Positions 9,346 to 18,666 of a DNA stretch of 64,000 nucleotides are shown in pieces. How positions within the stretch are numbered: the stretch's first letter is position 1; each line of letters begins with the position of its first letter. The notes under the pieces are model-generated. The model did not search any database. It was not told the origin of the DNA and worked only from the letters and a program-made list of their open reading frames with translations. The translations under genes were made by a program, and so were the position numbers. The DNA comes from Microbulbifer sp. VAAF005 (GTDB lineage Bacteria > Pseudomonadota > Gammaproteobacteria > Pseudomonadales > Cellvibrionaceae): contig NZ_CP120233.1 of the NCBI RefSeq assembly GCF_030012985.1, positions 1,905,001-1,969,000 on the forward strand, read 5' to 3'.

Positions 9346-10979
9346 TCAACTTCCTGAGTGTGTCTATTCTCTTTTACAAACGAGCGCGAAGACCGCTGCA
9401 TAATCAAATCTGCCGCCTTCTCCGCAATAGCGATCACAGGCGCATTGGTATTGCCACTGATCAGGGTGGGCATTATGGAGGCGTCCACAACCCTCAGTCC
9501 ATCCACACCGTGTACTTTTAGCTCGCTGTCCACTACAGCCAATTCATCACTCCCCATTCGACAGGTACCTATCGGATGGTAGATGGATTCTGCATGCTGG
9601 CGAATATAGTGGATGATTGACTCTCTATCACTCAACTTCTGCTCTGGGCGCAAGGACTTTTTCTTGTAGCGACTCAGTTCCTCCTGAGCGAGGATATCCT
9701 GTGCCATTTCAAATGCTTCCACCATTACTTGCAGATCCTCGGGCTCACTCAGGTAGTTGGGTTCAATTCTGGGCAGTTTGCGTGGATCGGTGGAGTCCAG
9801 AGTGATCTCACCGCGACTCTTAGGCCTCAGGGCACAGGCATGAAGGGAGTAACCGTAGCAGGTGCGCTTATTAAACCCGTGTTGGAAAGTCGGAACTGCC
9901 GTCATGTGAAACTGAATATCCGGGTTGCCACCCGCCAGACTGGAACTGGCAAAGCCCCCCGCCTCGGCCACATTGCTGGTTAAGGGCCCTTTATTTAAAA
10001 AGATCAGTTCTGGCAGGCGCATTGCGGTGAGAAGCTTCGGCCACAGTGCCTCGGAAAAGCTAACCGCTTCAGAGGCTTCCACTACTTGGATGATATCCAG
10101 GTGGTCCTGTAGGTTTTTCCCAACACCGGGAAGGTGCGCTTGCGAAGTCACTCCAGATTTACGCAATTGGTCCTGATCCCCAATACCGGACAGCATTAAT
10201 AGCTGTGGCGACTGGATAGCACCGGCACTTAAAATCACTTCCTTGTTCGCCAGGATTTTAGTGCCATCAAGCAATTCGACGCCGGTCGCTTTCTCTCCCC
10301 TGAGAATAATCCTCGCCACCTGACTGTTGGTACGAACATGTAGGTTAGAACGGCTGGAAACTGGGTGCAGATAAGCTGTAGCGGCAGAGCAGCGGCGTCC
10401 GCGCCGTTGGGTTACTTGGTAAAAACCCACGCCATTTTGCTGGCTGCCATTGAAATCATTATTCGGCCGGTGTCCCAGGGACTCAGCGGCGCGTAAAAAA
10501 GCATGGCCCGATCGGGTTTTCCACTTTAAATCCGAGACCGACAGAGGGCCGTAGCCACTGTGGTGCGCATCAGTACCCCGTTCATTGCCTTCCGACATTA
10601 AAAAGTAAGGCAACAAACCCTTCCAACCCCAACCGGGATTACCCTCCGCTTCCCAGGCATCGTAGTCATCGCTATTGCCACGGATATAAACCATGGCATT
10701 GATAGAGCTACTACCCCCGAGGGTCCTACCCCTCGGCCAAAACAGTTTCCTGTCATTCAGGTGCTTTTGTGGCGTGGTATGGTGGTGTAGGTTATAGCGA
10801 GTACCCGGCAGTAACTCGCCAATACCCACAGGGATGGAGATCAGGGGGCTCCGATCTTTAGGACCCGCCTCCAGAAGACAAACTCGATTCTGCTCTTCGG
10901 CACTGAGCCGATTTGCTAAAACACAACCGGCGGAGCCGGCACCTACGATCACATAATCAAAAATCATTTGAGTGGACAT
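9342..10979 (-). CDS. GMC-family FAD oxidoreductase (choline/alcohol dehydrogenase type)
   Basis: 545 aa. The N-terminal FAD-binding motif VGAGSAGCVLANRLS (GxGxxG at 13-18), WPRGRTLGGSSSINAMVYIRG (GMC signature 1), GAIQSPQLLMLSGIG (signature 2) and the C-terminal active site YHPIGTCRMG with SGNTNAP mark a full-length GMC enzyme. It oxidises a primary alcohol or choline-like substrate; choline dehydrogenase (BetA) cannot be assumed because no betB or betI is nearby. Overlaps rlmA by 4 bp. Confidence 0.85.
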   Translation of the reverse strand: MSTQMIFDYVIVGAGSAGCVLANRLSAEEQNRVCLLEAGPKDRSPLISIPVGIGELLPGTRYNLHHHTTPQKHLNDRKLFWPRGRTLGGSSSINAMVYIRGNSDDYDAWEAEGNPGWGWKGLLPYFLMSEGNERGTDAHHSGYGPLSVSDLKWKTRSGHAFLRAAESLGHRPNNDFNGSQQNGVGFYQVTQRRGRRCSAATAYLHPVSSRSNLHVRTNSQVARIILRGEKATGVELLDGTKILANKEVILSAGAIQSPQLLMLSGIGDQDQLRKSGVTSQAHLPGVGKNLQDHLDIIQVVEASEAVSFSEALWPKLLTAMRLPELIFLNKGPLTSNVAEAGGFASSSLAGGNPDIQFHMTAVPTFQHGFNKRTCYGYSLHACALRPKSRGEITLDSTDPRKLPRIEPNYLSEPEDLQVMVEAFEMAQDILAQEELSRYKKKSLRPEQKLSDRESIIHYIRQHAESIYHPIGTCRMGSDELAVVDSELKVHGVDGLRVVDASIMPTLISGNTNAPVIAIAEKAADLIMQRSSRSFVKENRHTQEVE

Positions 10980-11063
10980 GGGACCTCAGCACCTTTGTAG
11001 CTGGATGGTCCACTGACGGTACACTCAAGCTGTGAATAATGACAGGCTGGAGGTCACCCAAGC

Positions 11064-11753
11064 ATGCCCAATTCCGAATTCAGTGATGATCAGGTACTCA
11101 CCTGCTGGCATAAGAATGCTCATGAGTGGACTAAAGTAGTAGACAATGCCGCCATTCCCAGCCGCCGACTGGTCACTGATGCCGCCATTGTCAGCACAAT
11201 CATGGCGTACCAACCTGCAAGCATTTTAGATATCGGTTGCGGTGAAGGCTGGCTCAGTAGAAAACTGGCGGAGCAAGGTATTCGAGTCTGTGGTGTCGAT
11301 GGCGTTAAAGATTTAGTGGATATTGCCAGCGCTCGAGCAGGCGCCAATGAGTCCTACCGGCGATTGCAATACGAAGAAATTTGCGCCGAAAAACTGGAAC
11401 AGCAGTTTGAACTTATCGTGTGCAACTTCTCTCTCATCGGAAAGGAATCTGTCGAGCAACTATTCAGCAATGCACGCGAGTTAATGCTGCCCGGTGGGCA
11501 CTTTGTCATCCAAACTCTTCACCCCCATCAAGCCTGCGGTAATAAGCCCTATCGAGATGGATGGCGCCCAGGATCTTGGGAAGGTATTGAGGGAGATTTT
11601 GAAGAGGCCGCTCCCTGGTATTTCCGCACCCTGGAAAGTTGGGTCCAGCTATTTCGCGACAACGGCTTTGCCATAGAAGCGATTCACGAACCCAGGGCCG
11701 ATACCCAACCAACCCCATCTTCACTGATTATTTGTGGGAGAATTTTGCGGTAG
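11064..11753 (+). CDS. Class I SAM-dependent methyltransferase
   Basis: 229 aa with a methyltransferase-25 type core: motif I ILDIGCGEGWLSRKLAEQG (about residues 52-70), acidic loop VCGVDGV, and motif FELIVCNFSLIGKES. The C-terminus (SWVQLFRDNGFAIEAIHEP) is typical of small-molecule methyltransferases. Substrate unknown. Divergent from the GMC gene. Confidence 0.8.
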   Translation: MPNSEFSDDQVLTCWHKNAHEWTKVVDNAAIPSRRLVTDAAIVSTIMAYQPASILDIGCGEGWLSRKLAEQGIRVCGVDGVKDLVDIASARAGANESYRRLQYEEICAEKLEQQFELIVCNFSLIGKESVEQLFSNARELMLPGGHFVIQTLHPHQACGNKPYRDGWRPGSWEGIEGDFEEAAPWYFRTLESWVQLFRDNGFAIEAIHEPRADTQPTPSSLIICGRILR

Positions 11754-12097
11754 CGCATTTTGGAACTCTTTCCTGGCACCTAAGCCCCGATCCGGTGGAA
11801 AGAGGAGCTATTCAAGACAATTTTTTCATCAGCGTAAGCACAGAAATACCAAAACAATAATAAAAAAACATTGGCGGGCCCCTGCTCACGCTCGCGACCA
11901 CTTAGACAAAAATGAAAAAGTATCCATTTCATGCGGCCTCCAAGGAAAGAGATGACTTTTTCGGACTGTCCAGTAAGTGGAGTTGTATCAGCCGCCTAAT
12001 TTATCCAAAAAAATGCTTTGTTACGGGTGACCCATAATAAATTCAACGACCGCTTGCGGCCATCGAAATGAGAAGTTGACACCCAGGGGTAAACAGA
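11754..12097. other. Intergenic stretch with no gene seen
   Basis: About 340 bases between the methyltransferase and the next gene. Only short shadow frames are present; no tRNA, strong terminator or repeat was recognised. Confidence 0.5.
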
Positions 12098-12586
12098 ATG
12101 CTACTCTGCAGTTTCCGATTCAGCGCCAATCAACTAGTGCCAAAGACCGTTGGCCTATTTCTTCTGCCCGCGTGCTGTGTCTGTTCTGCCGATGAGTTAT
12201 TTATCCCAGATTCCCATGAAACCCTGAATATGGAATCCGGCAGCCTGTTTTTTTCCGACAGTGCATTTGCAATGGATAACGAAGCCCTGGTCCAGGCCGC
12301 CGAGTACTTGCGCACCAATAGTATGAGCAACGTACAGCGACGCCTGAATTACCAGTGGCTGCAGATGCACACCAATCCAGACAAGTTTAAGCCCCTGAAA
12401 GGCGGCAAAGCCCTATCCAAAATCCTGCGAATGGGCCTTGAGACTTACAAAGCACAAAACTCCCGTGCCGCACGTACAGGCTTGCTCAGGTACACCAACA
12501 ACGAGGGCAAGATCGGCAGCTCGGTGGACTACGGCATTTCTCTGTCCGACGACAAATTCAAGTTCTCTTTTGAGCTGGAGTTTTAG
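12098..12586 (+). CDS. Conserved-looking exported protein of unknown function
   Basis: 162 aa, not recognised. Residues 15-32 form a hydrophobic stretch ending CCVCSADE, so a signal peptide is likely. The rest is soluble and the last 25 residues (VDYGISLSDDKFKFSFELEF) look like amphipathic beta strands ending in F, as in outer-membrane-associated proteins. The ribosome site is weak (CAGGGG, 8 bases upstream). It stands alone between the methyltransferase and the RDD gene. Confidence 0.55.
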   Translation: MLLCSFRFSANQLVPKTVGLFLLPACCVCSADELFIPDSHETLNMESGSLFFSDSAFAMDNEALVQAAEYLRTNSMSNVQRRLNYQWLQMHTNPDKFKPLKGGKALSKILRMGLETYKAQNSRAARTGLLRYTNNEGKIGSSVDYGISLSDDKFKFSFELEF

Positions 12587-12674
12587 GAAGCCCCTGAACT
12601 CAGGCGCGCTACCTCTCCTTCCCCGTTTACAGGTTTGTTAGAATCTCCGCCACTAAAAATCAGCGGAGATAAGC

Positions 12675-13169
12675 GTGAGTAGCTCGAACACCCCCAAATC
12701 CTTTCCTGAACTCCCTGTTGCCGGGGTGGGTCCGCGCCTGGCCGCACTGCTCTACGACCTGCTGATACTGATGGGCCTACTGGTGGTTTACGGCTTTATC
12801 GCGCTGATGGTTGCCTCTACCGTGGTGGGTCTCAACTGCCAGCCCGAGGTAAATGACTACAACCCCTGTGTCAGCGGACCATTCTTCCAGCTGGGCGCTC
12901 TAGCGGTTATCGTAGGGTATTACTTCTGGTCCTGGAGGGCTGCGGGTCAAACTGTGGGGATGCGCGCCTGGCGTCTGCTGCTGGCGAGCCCAAACGGAGC
13001 CCAGCTCACTTGGCGCCAGTGTATCCTTCGCGCCATCGTAGCGCCGCTATCTATTGCTTGTTTGGGACTCGGTTACTTCTCTGCCTGGGCCAGATCCGAC
13101 AAGGCCACGTGGCATGACCTTATCTCCGAGTCCGAGGTGCGCGTACTTCCCAAGAAGTCTAAAAAGTAG
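12675..13169 (+). CDS. RDD family membrane protein
   Basis: 164 aa. The RDD signature residues are visible: GPRLAALLYDLLIL (R and D in helix 1) and W-RAAGQTVGMRAWRLLL in the loop after helix 2, with three hydrophobic helices. Members of this family are membrane proteins of mostly unknown role, some linked to ion transport. The start follows AGCGGAGATAAGC. Converges on lptG with only 13 bp between the stops. Confidence 0.82.
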   Translation: MSSSNTPKSFPELPVAGVGPRLAALLYDLLILMGLLVVYGFIALMVASTVVGLNCQPEVNDYNPCVSGPFFQLGALAVIVGYYFWSWRAAGQTVGMRAWRLLLASPNGAQLTWRQCILRAIVAPLSIACLGLGYFSAWARSDKATWHDLISESEVRVLPKKSKK

Positions 13170-13176
13170 AAGGCCA

Positions 13177-13193
13177 GGGGCCCTAACGGGCCC
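13177..13193. terminator. GC hairpin between convergent RDD and lptG genes
   Basis: GGGGCCC-TAAC-GGGCCC hairpin overlapping the lptG stop codon. There is no T-tract of note, so termination is possible but not certain. Confidence 0.35.
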
Positions 13194-14244
13194 GCTGCAG
13201 TAGATACCATCCCGCGCCAAAGCACAGCAATATCGGTAGTAACACCGCGAAGAAAGGCGGGAAACCAAATACCAGGGAAGATGGCCCCAGCATATCCTGG
13301 ACAAACTGGAACACCAGGCCAACCACCAATCCGGTAAACACACGCAGTCCGGTGGTTACCTCCCGCAGAGGGCCAAAAATAAAGGAGATAGCCACCATCA
13401 CCAGACTCGCGATAGTGAGTGGCTGCAATACTTTTTTCCAGAACTGTAACCAGTAGCGACTGGAATCCTCGCCCTTGCGATCGAGGAACTTACCGTAAGC
13501 CCACAGATTGCGCGGCGACAGATCCGCTGGCAAAGGCACCACCAAAGCAAATAACTCTGGCGAAATCTCCGCCTTCCATTCAGTCGTAGGCAATACCTCA
13601 CTCTCGGTATGCTCACCGGTGAAGAGAGTCGTGCGGCTATTCTCAAGCTCCCAGCGCTTACCATCAAAATGACCGCGTTCAGCAAATTCTACCCGCTCCA
13701 GTTCCCGGCCTGCACCAAAGTGATATCGGGTTACACCGTAGAGCTCTCCATCCGGCAGTGCCGCGTTGAAGTGAACAAACTCACCGCTGTCTTTCAGCCA
13801 CAGGCCACTTTCCAAGCCGCTGGCCTCCAGCTCACCCAAAGCTCTGGCTTTATCACTCTCCGCAATCACATTGGTTTTGGGAATAACAAACTCAGCCAAG
13901 GCCAAGCCCAACAAAATCAACAGCATGATGGGTTTCATCACCGCCCAGGTGATTCGACCAATTGAGACCCCGGCAGCACGAATAACAGTCAGCTCACTGG
14001 TGCCGGCCAATGAACCCAGCCCTACCAAGCAGCCAACCAAGGCGGAAAAACCCAGTTGCTCATAAATGCGTGCGGGCAAAGTCCAACCCACATACTTCAG
14101 GGCATCGACAAAGCCGTACTCATTCTTCAACTCTCCCAACTGGTCCACCAGCGCAAAGACCACGGTAAGACCAAGAATAATCATTAATGCGCCACCCACG
14201 GCGACCACAACCGTACGGGCGATATAGAGATCGAGCTTACTCAC
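13183..14244 (-). CDS. lptG: LPS export ABC transporter permease LptG
   Basis: 353 aa with six hydrophobic helices split 3+3 around a large periplasmic beta-jellyroll region. LptG pairs with LptF in the LptB2FG complex that extracts LPS from the inner membrane and passes it to LptC/A. The N-terminus LDLYIARTVVVAVGGALMIILGLTVVFALVDQL and the GLGSLAGTSELTVIRAAGVS coupling helix fit LptG. It overlaps lptF by 8 bp in the standard order lptF-lptG. Confidence 0.9.
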   Translation of the reverse strand: MSKLDLYIARTVVVAVGGALMIILGLTVVFALVDQLGELKNEYGFVDALKYVGWTLPARIYEQLGFSALVGCLVGLGSLAGTSELTVIRAAGVSIGRITWAVMKPIMLLILLGLALAEFVIPKTNVIAESDKARALGELEASGLESGLWLKDSGEFVHFNAALPDGELYGVTRYHFGAGRELERVEFAERGHFDGKRWELENSRTTLFTGEHTESEVLPTTEWKAEISPELFALVVPLPADLSPRNLWAYGKFLDRKGEDSSRYWLQFWKKVLQPLTIASLVMVAISFIFGPLREVTTGLRVFTGLVVGLVFQFVQDMLGPSSLVFGFPPFFAVLLPILLCFGAGWYLLQRAR

Positions 14245-15370
14245 CTGGCAACTCCTTCACACTCTCGGGCAAACGCTTGGGCGGCGCCTTGCGCCAATTT
14301 CTTCCCGCTAACAACAGCAAGCCGAGCAGTAGGAACGGTGGGTGTACCAGCCAAATCATTGCCGGGTTGGAAATCTTGCCGTCCTCAATCGCCCCTCTAA
14401 CGCCCTGCAGGATTACCAGGTAGGTGATATACAACAAAATGGCCGGGATCATCTTCGCAAAGCGCCCCTGACGAGGATTGGTACGGGATAGTGGCACCGC
14501 CAGCACTGCAACCACCAACACCAATACGGGAAGGCTGAAGCGCCAATAGAGATAGGCCCTCTGCTGCGGGTCATCGCCTTCAAGCAGATCCAGGGTTGAA
14601 GCCGATTCCATCTGGTCTTGCTGGCGGCTTCGTTCGCGGGGCACCTCAAGAATCACAGAATAGCTGGCAAATTTCATTTGACGGTATTCCCGCTCACCGG
14701 GCACACCCTCATAGCGATAACCATCGCGCAACACCAAATAGCGCAACCCTGTCTTTGGGTCGATCTCCTGCACACCTTCACGAGCGCGGATAACAATCTG
14801 CTGGTCTGCCTCGGTTTCCTCTTCCGCACCACCCAGTTCTGCCAGGAACACCCCCAACATGGTGGACTTGTCCTCGCTCAACGCATCGGCGTAATAAACC
14901 GCGCGACCGCCTTGAGAGGAAACAAATTTCTTTGGCACCAAATGATCAAATTCGTTGCGGGCCTTTTCTGCATTTAACAGGCTGGTGGAACGCGCCATAC
15001 CGGCTGGAGAGAAATACAGGCTCATGGACGCCACCACCAGCGCCAGCATCAGTGCTGGAATCATGGTGTAGCCCAGCAAACGCCAATCACTAAAGCCGCA
15101 GGCGTGCAGAACCGTCATTTCGCTTTCTATATAGAGGCGGCCATAAGCGAGGAGAATCCCCACAAACAGACCCAGCGGTAGAACCAGTTCCAGGAATCCC
15201 GGCAAGCGGAACCCCATCAGGGAGAACAGGATATTCGCTGAAATATCACCGGCGGCAGCCTCCGCCAGGTATTTCACGAATCGGCCGCTCATCACAATTA
15301 ACAGCAAAATTGCGCTGACCGCTAGCGTGGCAAACAGCAGCTCGCGGCAGAGATAGCGAAAAATAATCAC
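14237..15370 (-). CDS. lptF: LPS export ABC transporter permease LptF
   Basis: 377 aa, first gene of the lptFG pair and divergent from pepA, the usual gammaproteobacterial layout. It begins MIIFRYLCRELLFATLAVSAILLLIVMSGRF, carries the SEMTVLHACGFSDWRLL coupling-helix motif (about 82-98), a periplasmic jellyroll (about 130-265), and three C-terminal helices. Partner of LptG and the ATPase LptB (not in this window). Confidence 0.9.
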   Translation of the reverse strand: MIIFRYLCRELLFATLAVSAILLLIVMSGRFVKYLAEAAAGDISANILFSLMGFRLPGFLELVLPLGLFVGILLAYGRLYIESEMTVLHACGFSDWRLLGYTMIPALMLALVVASMSLYFSPAGMARSTSLLNAEKARNEFDHLVPKKFVSSQGGRAVYYADALSEDKSTMLGVFLAELGGAEEETEADQQIVIRAREGVQEIDPKTGLRYLVLRDGYRYEGVPGEREYRQMKFASYSVILEVPRERSRQQDQMESASTLDLLEGDDPQQRAYLYWRFSLPVLVLVVAVLAVPLSRTNPRQGRFAKMIPAILLYITYLVILQGVRGAIEDGKISNPAMIWLVHPPFLLLGLLLLAGRNWRKAPPKRLPESVKELPGE

Positions 15371-15559
15371 AGGGCGAACAAATTCCTTGGTGACAGCGGT
15401 GTGACGGCATCTGAATCAATAATGAGTAAGTTTCCCACCGGGTACAGCAATCCATAGACAGGCGGGTTAAACTTGTGCGACGCATTATCACTAAAAATTC
15501 TTGCTATGTCTCGGCCCTGAGGCATGCAATCTATTGTCAGATTTTAAGGAAAGCGAAAA

Positions 15560-17026
15560 ATGCAGTTCTCCGCCAAGGTTGCAGATATCAGTAAACAACG
15601 CAGCGCCTGCTCAATTATTTCAGCAGATGCCAAAAATAACCTCAGCGAAAGTGGCAAAAGCCTGGATAAATTGACTGGGGGAATGATCGCAAAAATCCTC
15701 AAGCGCGGGGACTTGGGGGCCAAATCCGGCAGCACCCAGCTGATCAATCTTATCGACGTTCCCAGCGAGCGCGTTCTGGTCGTGCGCACCGGTAAAGGCA
15801 CCATCAGCCAGGCGGAATTCCGCAAGCTGGCATCCAGCAGTGCCAATGGAGTAAAGAATTTTAAAGAGGCAGCGAGCTACCTCTGCGAGGTAGAGGTTGA
15901 AGGTGCCGATAATCGCTGGAAAGCACAGCAAATCGCCATGGCTGCCGGCCTGGCAAGCTATCGCTACACCCTGTCCCGCACTGATGCAAAGCCCCTGCCC
16001 CTGGCGAAATTCACCATCCACGCCCCAGAGAAAAAGCAGCTGAAAGCTATTCAAGGCGGCATGGAAGTGGGTGCCGCTCAAGCACTGGGCAGCAATGTCG
16101 CCCGTGATTTGGGGGATCTCCCAGGCAATATCTGTACCCCCAATTACCTGGTTGCCCAGGCGAAGGCACTGGCTAAAAAACACGCAAAGCTTACCACCAG
16201 CGTGTTGGACGAAAAGAAAATGAAAGCCCTGGGCATGGGTGCATTCCTCAGCGTCTCCAAAGGCAGCGACGAGCCCCCCGCACTGATTGCCATGAACTAC
16301 AAAGGTGGCAAGGCCAGCGAAAAACCTGTGGTATTGGTTGGTAAAGGCATCACCTTCGATAGTGGCGGCATCAGCATCAAGCCGGGCCAGGCTATGGACG
16401 AAATGAAATACGACATGGGCGGTGCCGCCAGTGTCTTCGGCGTGATGAACGCCCTGGTTGAACTGCAGCCTTCTATCAACGTAGTAGGCCTGGTTGCCGC
16501 TGCTGAAAATATGCCCAGCGGCCGCGCCAGCAAGCCCGGTGATGTTGTGACTTCCATGTCCGGCAAAACCATCGAAATCCTCAACACCGATGCCGAAGGC
16601 CGCCTGGTTCTGTGCGATACGATCACCTACGCAGCCAAGTTCAAGCCCAGCGCAGTGATTGATATCGCCACCCTCACCGGTGCCTGTGTTATCGCCCTGG
16701 GCCATCACGCTACCGGTCTCTACGCCAATAACGAAGAACTGGCCAAGAGCCTTCTCCAGGCTGGCGAAACTACTGGCGACCGCGCATGGCAAATGCCACT
16801 GTGGGACGAGTACCAGTCCTCCCTGGATTCCAATTTTGCCGATATCCAAAATATCGGTGGGCGCGAAGCCGGTTCAGTAACCGCTGCCTGCTTCCTGGCG
16901 CGTTTTGCCAAAGACTACAAATGGGCACATATGGATATTGCCGGTAGTGCTTGGAAGTCCGGCGCACAGAAAGGTGCAACCGGCCGTCCGGTTCCCCTAC
17001 TGGTTGAATATCTACTGGGCAAATAA
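15560..17026 (+). CDS. pepA: Leucyl aminopeptidase (cytosol aminopeptidase A)
   Basis: 488 aa, M17 family. The C-terminal catalytic domain has the signature NTDAEGRL, with metal-binding GKGITFDSGGISIKPG and the KYDMGGAASV block. PepA removes N-terminal residues from peptides using two divalent metals; in E. coli it also acts as a DNA-binding accessory protein in Xer recombination and carAB control. ATG preceded by TTAAGGAAAGCG. Divergent from lptF, followed by a terminator and then holC. Confidence 0.94.
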   Translation: MQFSAKVADISKQRSACSIISADAKNNLSESGKSLDKLTGGMIAKILKRGDLGAKSGSTQLINLIDVPSERVLVVRTGKGTISQAEFRKLASSSANGVKNFKEAASYLCEVEVEGADNRWKAQQIAMAAGLASYRYTLSRTDAKPLPLAKFTIHAPEKKQLKAIQGGMEVGAAQALGSNVARDLGDLPGNICTPNYLVAQAKALAKKHAKLTTSVLDEKKMKALGMGAFLSVSKGSDEPPALIAMNYKGGKASEKPVVLVGKGITFDSGGISIKPGQAMDEMKYDMGGAASVFGVMNALVELQPSINVVGLVAAAENMPSGRASKPGDVVTSMSGKTIEILNTDAEGRLVLCDTITYAAKFKPSAVIDIATLTGACVIALGHHATGLYANNEELAKSLLQAGETTGDRAWQMPLWDEYQSSLDSNFADIQNIGGREAGSVTAACFLARFAKDYKWAHMDIAGSAWKSGAQKGATGRPVPLLVEYLLGK

Positions 17027-17077
17027 GTAGCCAAAGCGCACAATAGCCGCCGGCACCATCGGTGCCCGGCGCGCCGG

Positions 17078-17112
17078 GCGGTCCATTGATTAATGGGCCG
17101 CTTTTGTTTTTG
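17078..17112 (+). terminator. Rho-independent terminator after pepA
   Basis: Stem GCGGTCCATT / AATGGGCCGC with loop GATT, followed by TTTTGTTTTT. It sits between pepA and holC, so holC likely has its own promoter or relies on readthrough. Confidence 0.75.
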
Positions 17113-17155
17113 GCAGCGTATCAATATGGCCGGGATTATTTGACCAGTATCTGTA

Positions 17156-17578
17156 ATGACTCGCATTGATTTCTATATTCTCTCTTCCGACCAACCGGAA
17201 CACGCCGATGTTTTCGCCTGCCGCCTGGCTGAGAAAGCCTTCCGCGCGGGTATGCGGGTATTAATCGCGGTAGACGACCCGCAACGGGCGGAGCAGATGG
17301 ATCAACTGCTGTGGACTTTTCGCGAGGACAGTTTTCTGCCTCACGCCCCGCAAACTGAAAACCAGCAGGCGCAAATAGAAATTAACAGCGGAGAAGACCC
17401 CGCAGATCACCACGGCTTACTGATCAACCTCTGCTCCAAAGTACCCAAGTGGTTTAGCCGCTTTGAACGCTTGGCAGAAGTTGTGATCCAACAACCGGAA
17501 CCATTAAAACGGTCCCGATTGCGATTTGGTCACTTCCGCGATCGCGGATATCCGTTACAATCCCATAAGATCAATTAG
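17156..17578 (+). CDS. holC: DNA polymerase III chi subunit
   Basis: 140 aa. The start MTRIDFYIL matches HolC (TRIDFYxL), followed by FACRLAEKAFRAGMRVLI and the dimer-interface region LLWTFREDSFLPH. Chi links the clamp loader to SSB. Gene order pepA-holC-...-valS is the conserved gammaproteobacterial arrangement. Normal length. Confidence 0.92.
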   Translation: MTRIDFYILSSDQPEHADVFACRLAEKAFRAGMRVLIAVDDPQRAEQMDQLLWTFREDSFLPHAPQTENQQAQIEINSGEDPADHHGLLINLCSKVPKWFSRFERLAEVVIQQPEPLKRSRLRFGHFRDRGYPLQSHKIN

Positions 17579-17602
17579 AGCCTTTAACTACGTCCGAGAG
17601 TC

Positions 17603-18493
17603 ATGTCCGGCAAAAAAAACAAACACAAGCAACGCGGACAGCAGCGCAAGCAGCCCAGTGAATTTCTGGATGAACTTAATTCACTGCACAACTTGCTTGT
17701 CACCGACGAGAACAATGAAGAAATCCCCGTGCTCAGCCAAGTGGCCAAGCAGGGTAATCCTGTAACCCCTGAGCCCCCCACACTTCCCACTATTGCCGAC
17801 ATAGCAAAACCCGGTGGGACACCGGCTACCAGTGAATTCGAAGATATCGACACCTCACTGGAAGATATCGACTTGCCGATTTTATTTTCACCGGTTGAAG
17901 AAGAGATGCTGGCCCAGCAATCCCTGTCGCTGGCAGAGTCTGACCTGGCTCTATTGCGCCCGCTTCAAGAGCTGGCTGTAGAGGATGAAGAACCACAGGC
18001 ATCCGCAGAAACCGGGCAAATCGAAGAAGAGCCCGTTGAAGATAAACCGGTTGAAACACCGTTAGAGCAGATTTCCCGTGAAACCAAAGTTGAAGATTTC
18101 CCAGAGGCCGAACTGGAGAAAGAGCCCGAACCGCAGCCGGAGCCCCGGGCGGAAAACCCATTTCTGCCAAATCATATTCGCTCCCGCCTCACCGGTGGAC
18201 GGCCCCTGCCAGTTGAAGAAAATACCCAAGTAACCGAAGCAACAGTGCCCCCGGAAACAGAAGCCCCAGCAACAGTGGCCCCGGCCCCTGAAGTAAAGGA
18301 AGAAGCTGAACTTCCAAGCACTGAGGCCCAAGCCGCCGAAGAAGATCCGGCCGCAGACCCTGAGCCTTCCGCCAAAGAGCGCCAGCGCCAGGAATTGATC
18401 GAGCAACTCGTCGCCCAGCAGCTGCCCAAACTGGAGCGCCGCCTGCGCGCCCAAATAGAACACGTGGTCGACGAGCTCGGCGTTTGGGATTAA
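17603..18493 (+). CDS. Acidic, low-complexity protein between holC and valS, unknown function
   Basis: 296 aa. The first 30 residues are very basic ([17 protein letters not shown]). Residues about 40-255 are dominated by Glu/Pro/Ala and probably disordered. The last 40 residues ([34 protein letters not shown]) form a likely amphipathic or coiled-coil helix. Proteins of this style occupy the holC-valS gap in related bacteria; I know of no assigned function. Starts 25 bp after holC, so the two are probably co-transcribed. Confidence 0.7.
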   Translation: MSGKKNKHKQRGQQRKQPSEFLDELNSLHNLLVTDENNEEIPVLSQVAKQGNPVTPEPPTLPTIADIAKPGGTPATSEFEDIDTSLEDIDLPILFSPVEEEMLAQQSLSLAESDLALLRPLQELAVEDEEPQASAETGQIEEEPVEDKPVETPLEQISRETKVEDFPEAELEKEPEPQPEPRAENPFLPNHIRSRLTGGRPLPVEENTQVTEATVPPETEAPATVAPAPEVKEEAELPSTEAQAAEEDPAADPEPSAKERQRQELIEQLVAQQLPKLERRLRAQIEHVVDELGVWD

Positions 18494-18666
18494 GAGACGG
18501 CCTAAGGGAGCCTCTGAATAACTCCCTAAGCTCAAATACCGCCTTTTTCCCACCAGACCCCGGCGGTATAATTGCCGCCTTTTCCGCGCAGCCCGAGCAA
18601 GCACCAGACTATCCTGAGCCAAAACGCTGTGCACGCAGTCAGTTAAACACAAGGTTTCCCGCCCGC

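Noticed and set aside
9342-10979. Naming the GMC oxidoreductase betA
   Set aside because: GMC members with different substrates look alike at this level and no betaine pathway gene is adjacent.
15620-16849. 409-codon open frame on the minus strand opposite pepA
   Set aside because: It is a shadow of the GC-rich pepA coding strand: pepA is full length with all motifs, and the antisense frame has no family features or ribosome site.
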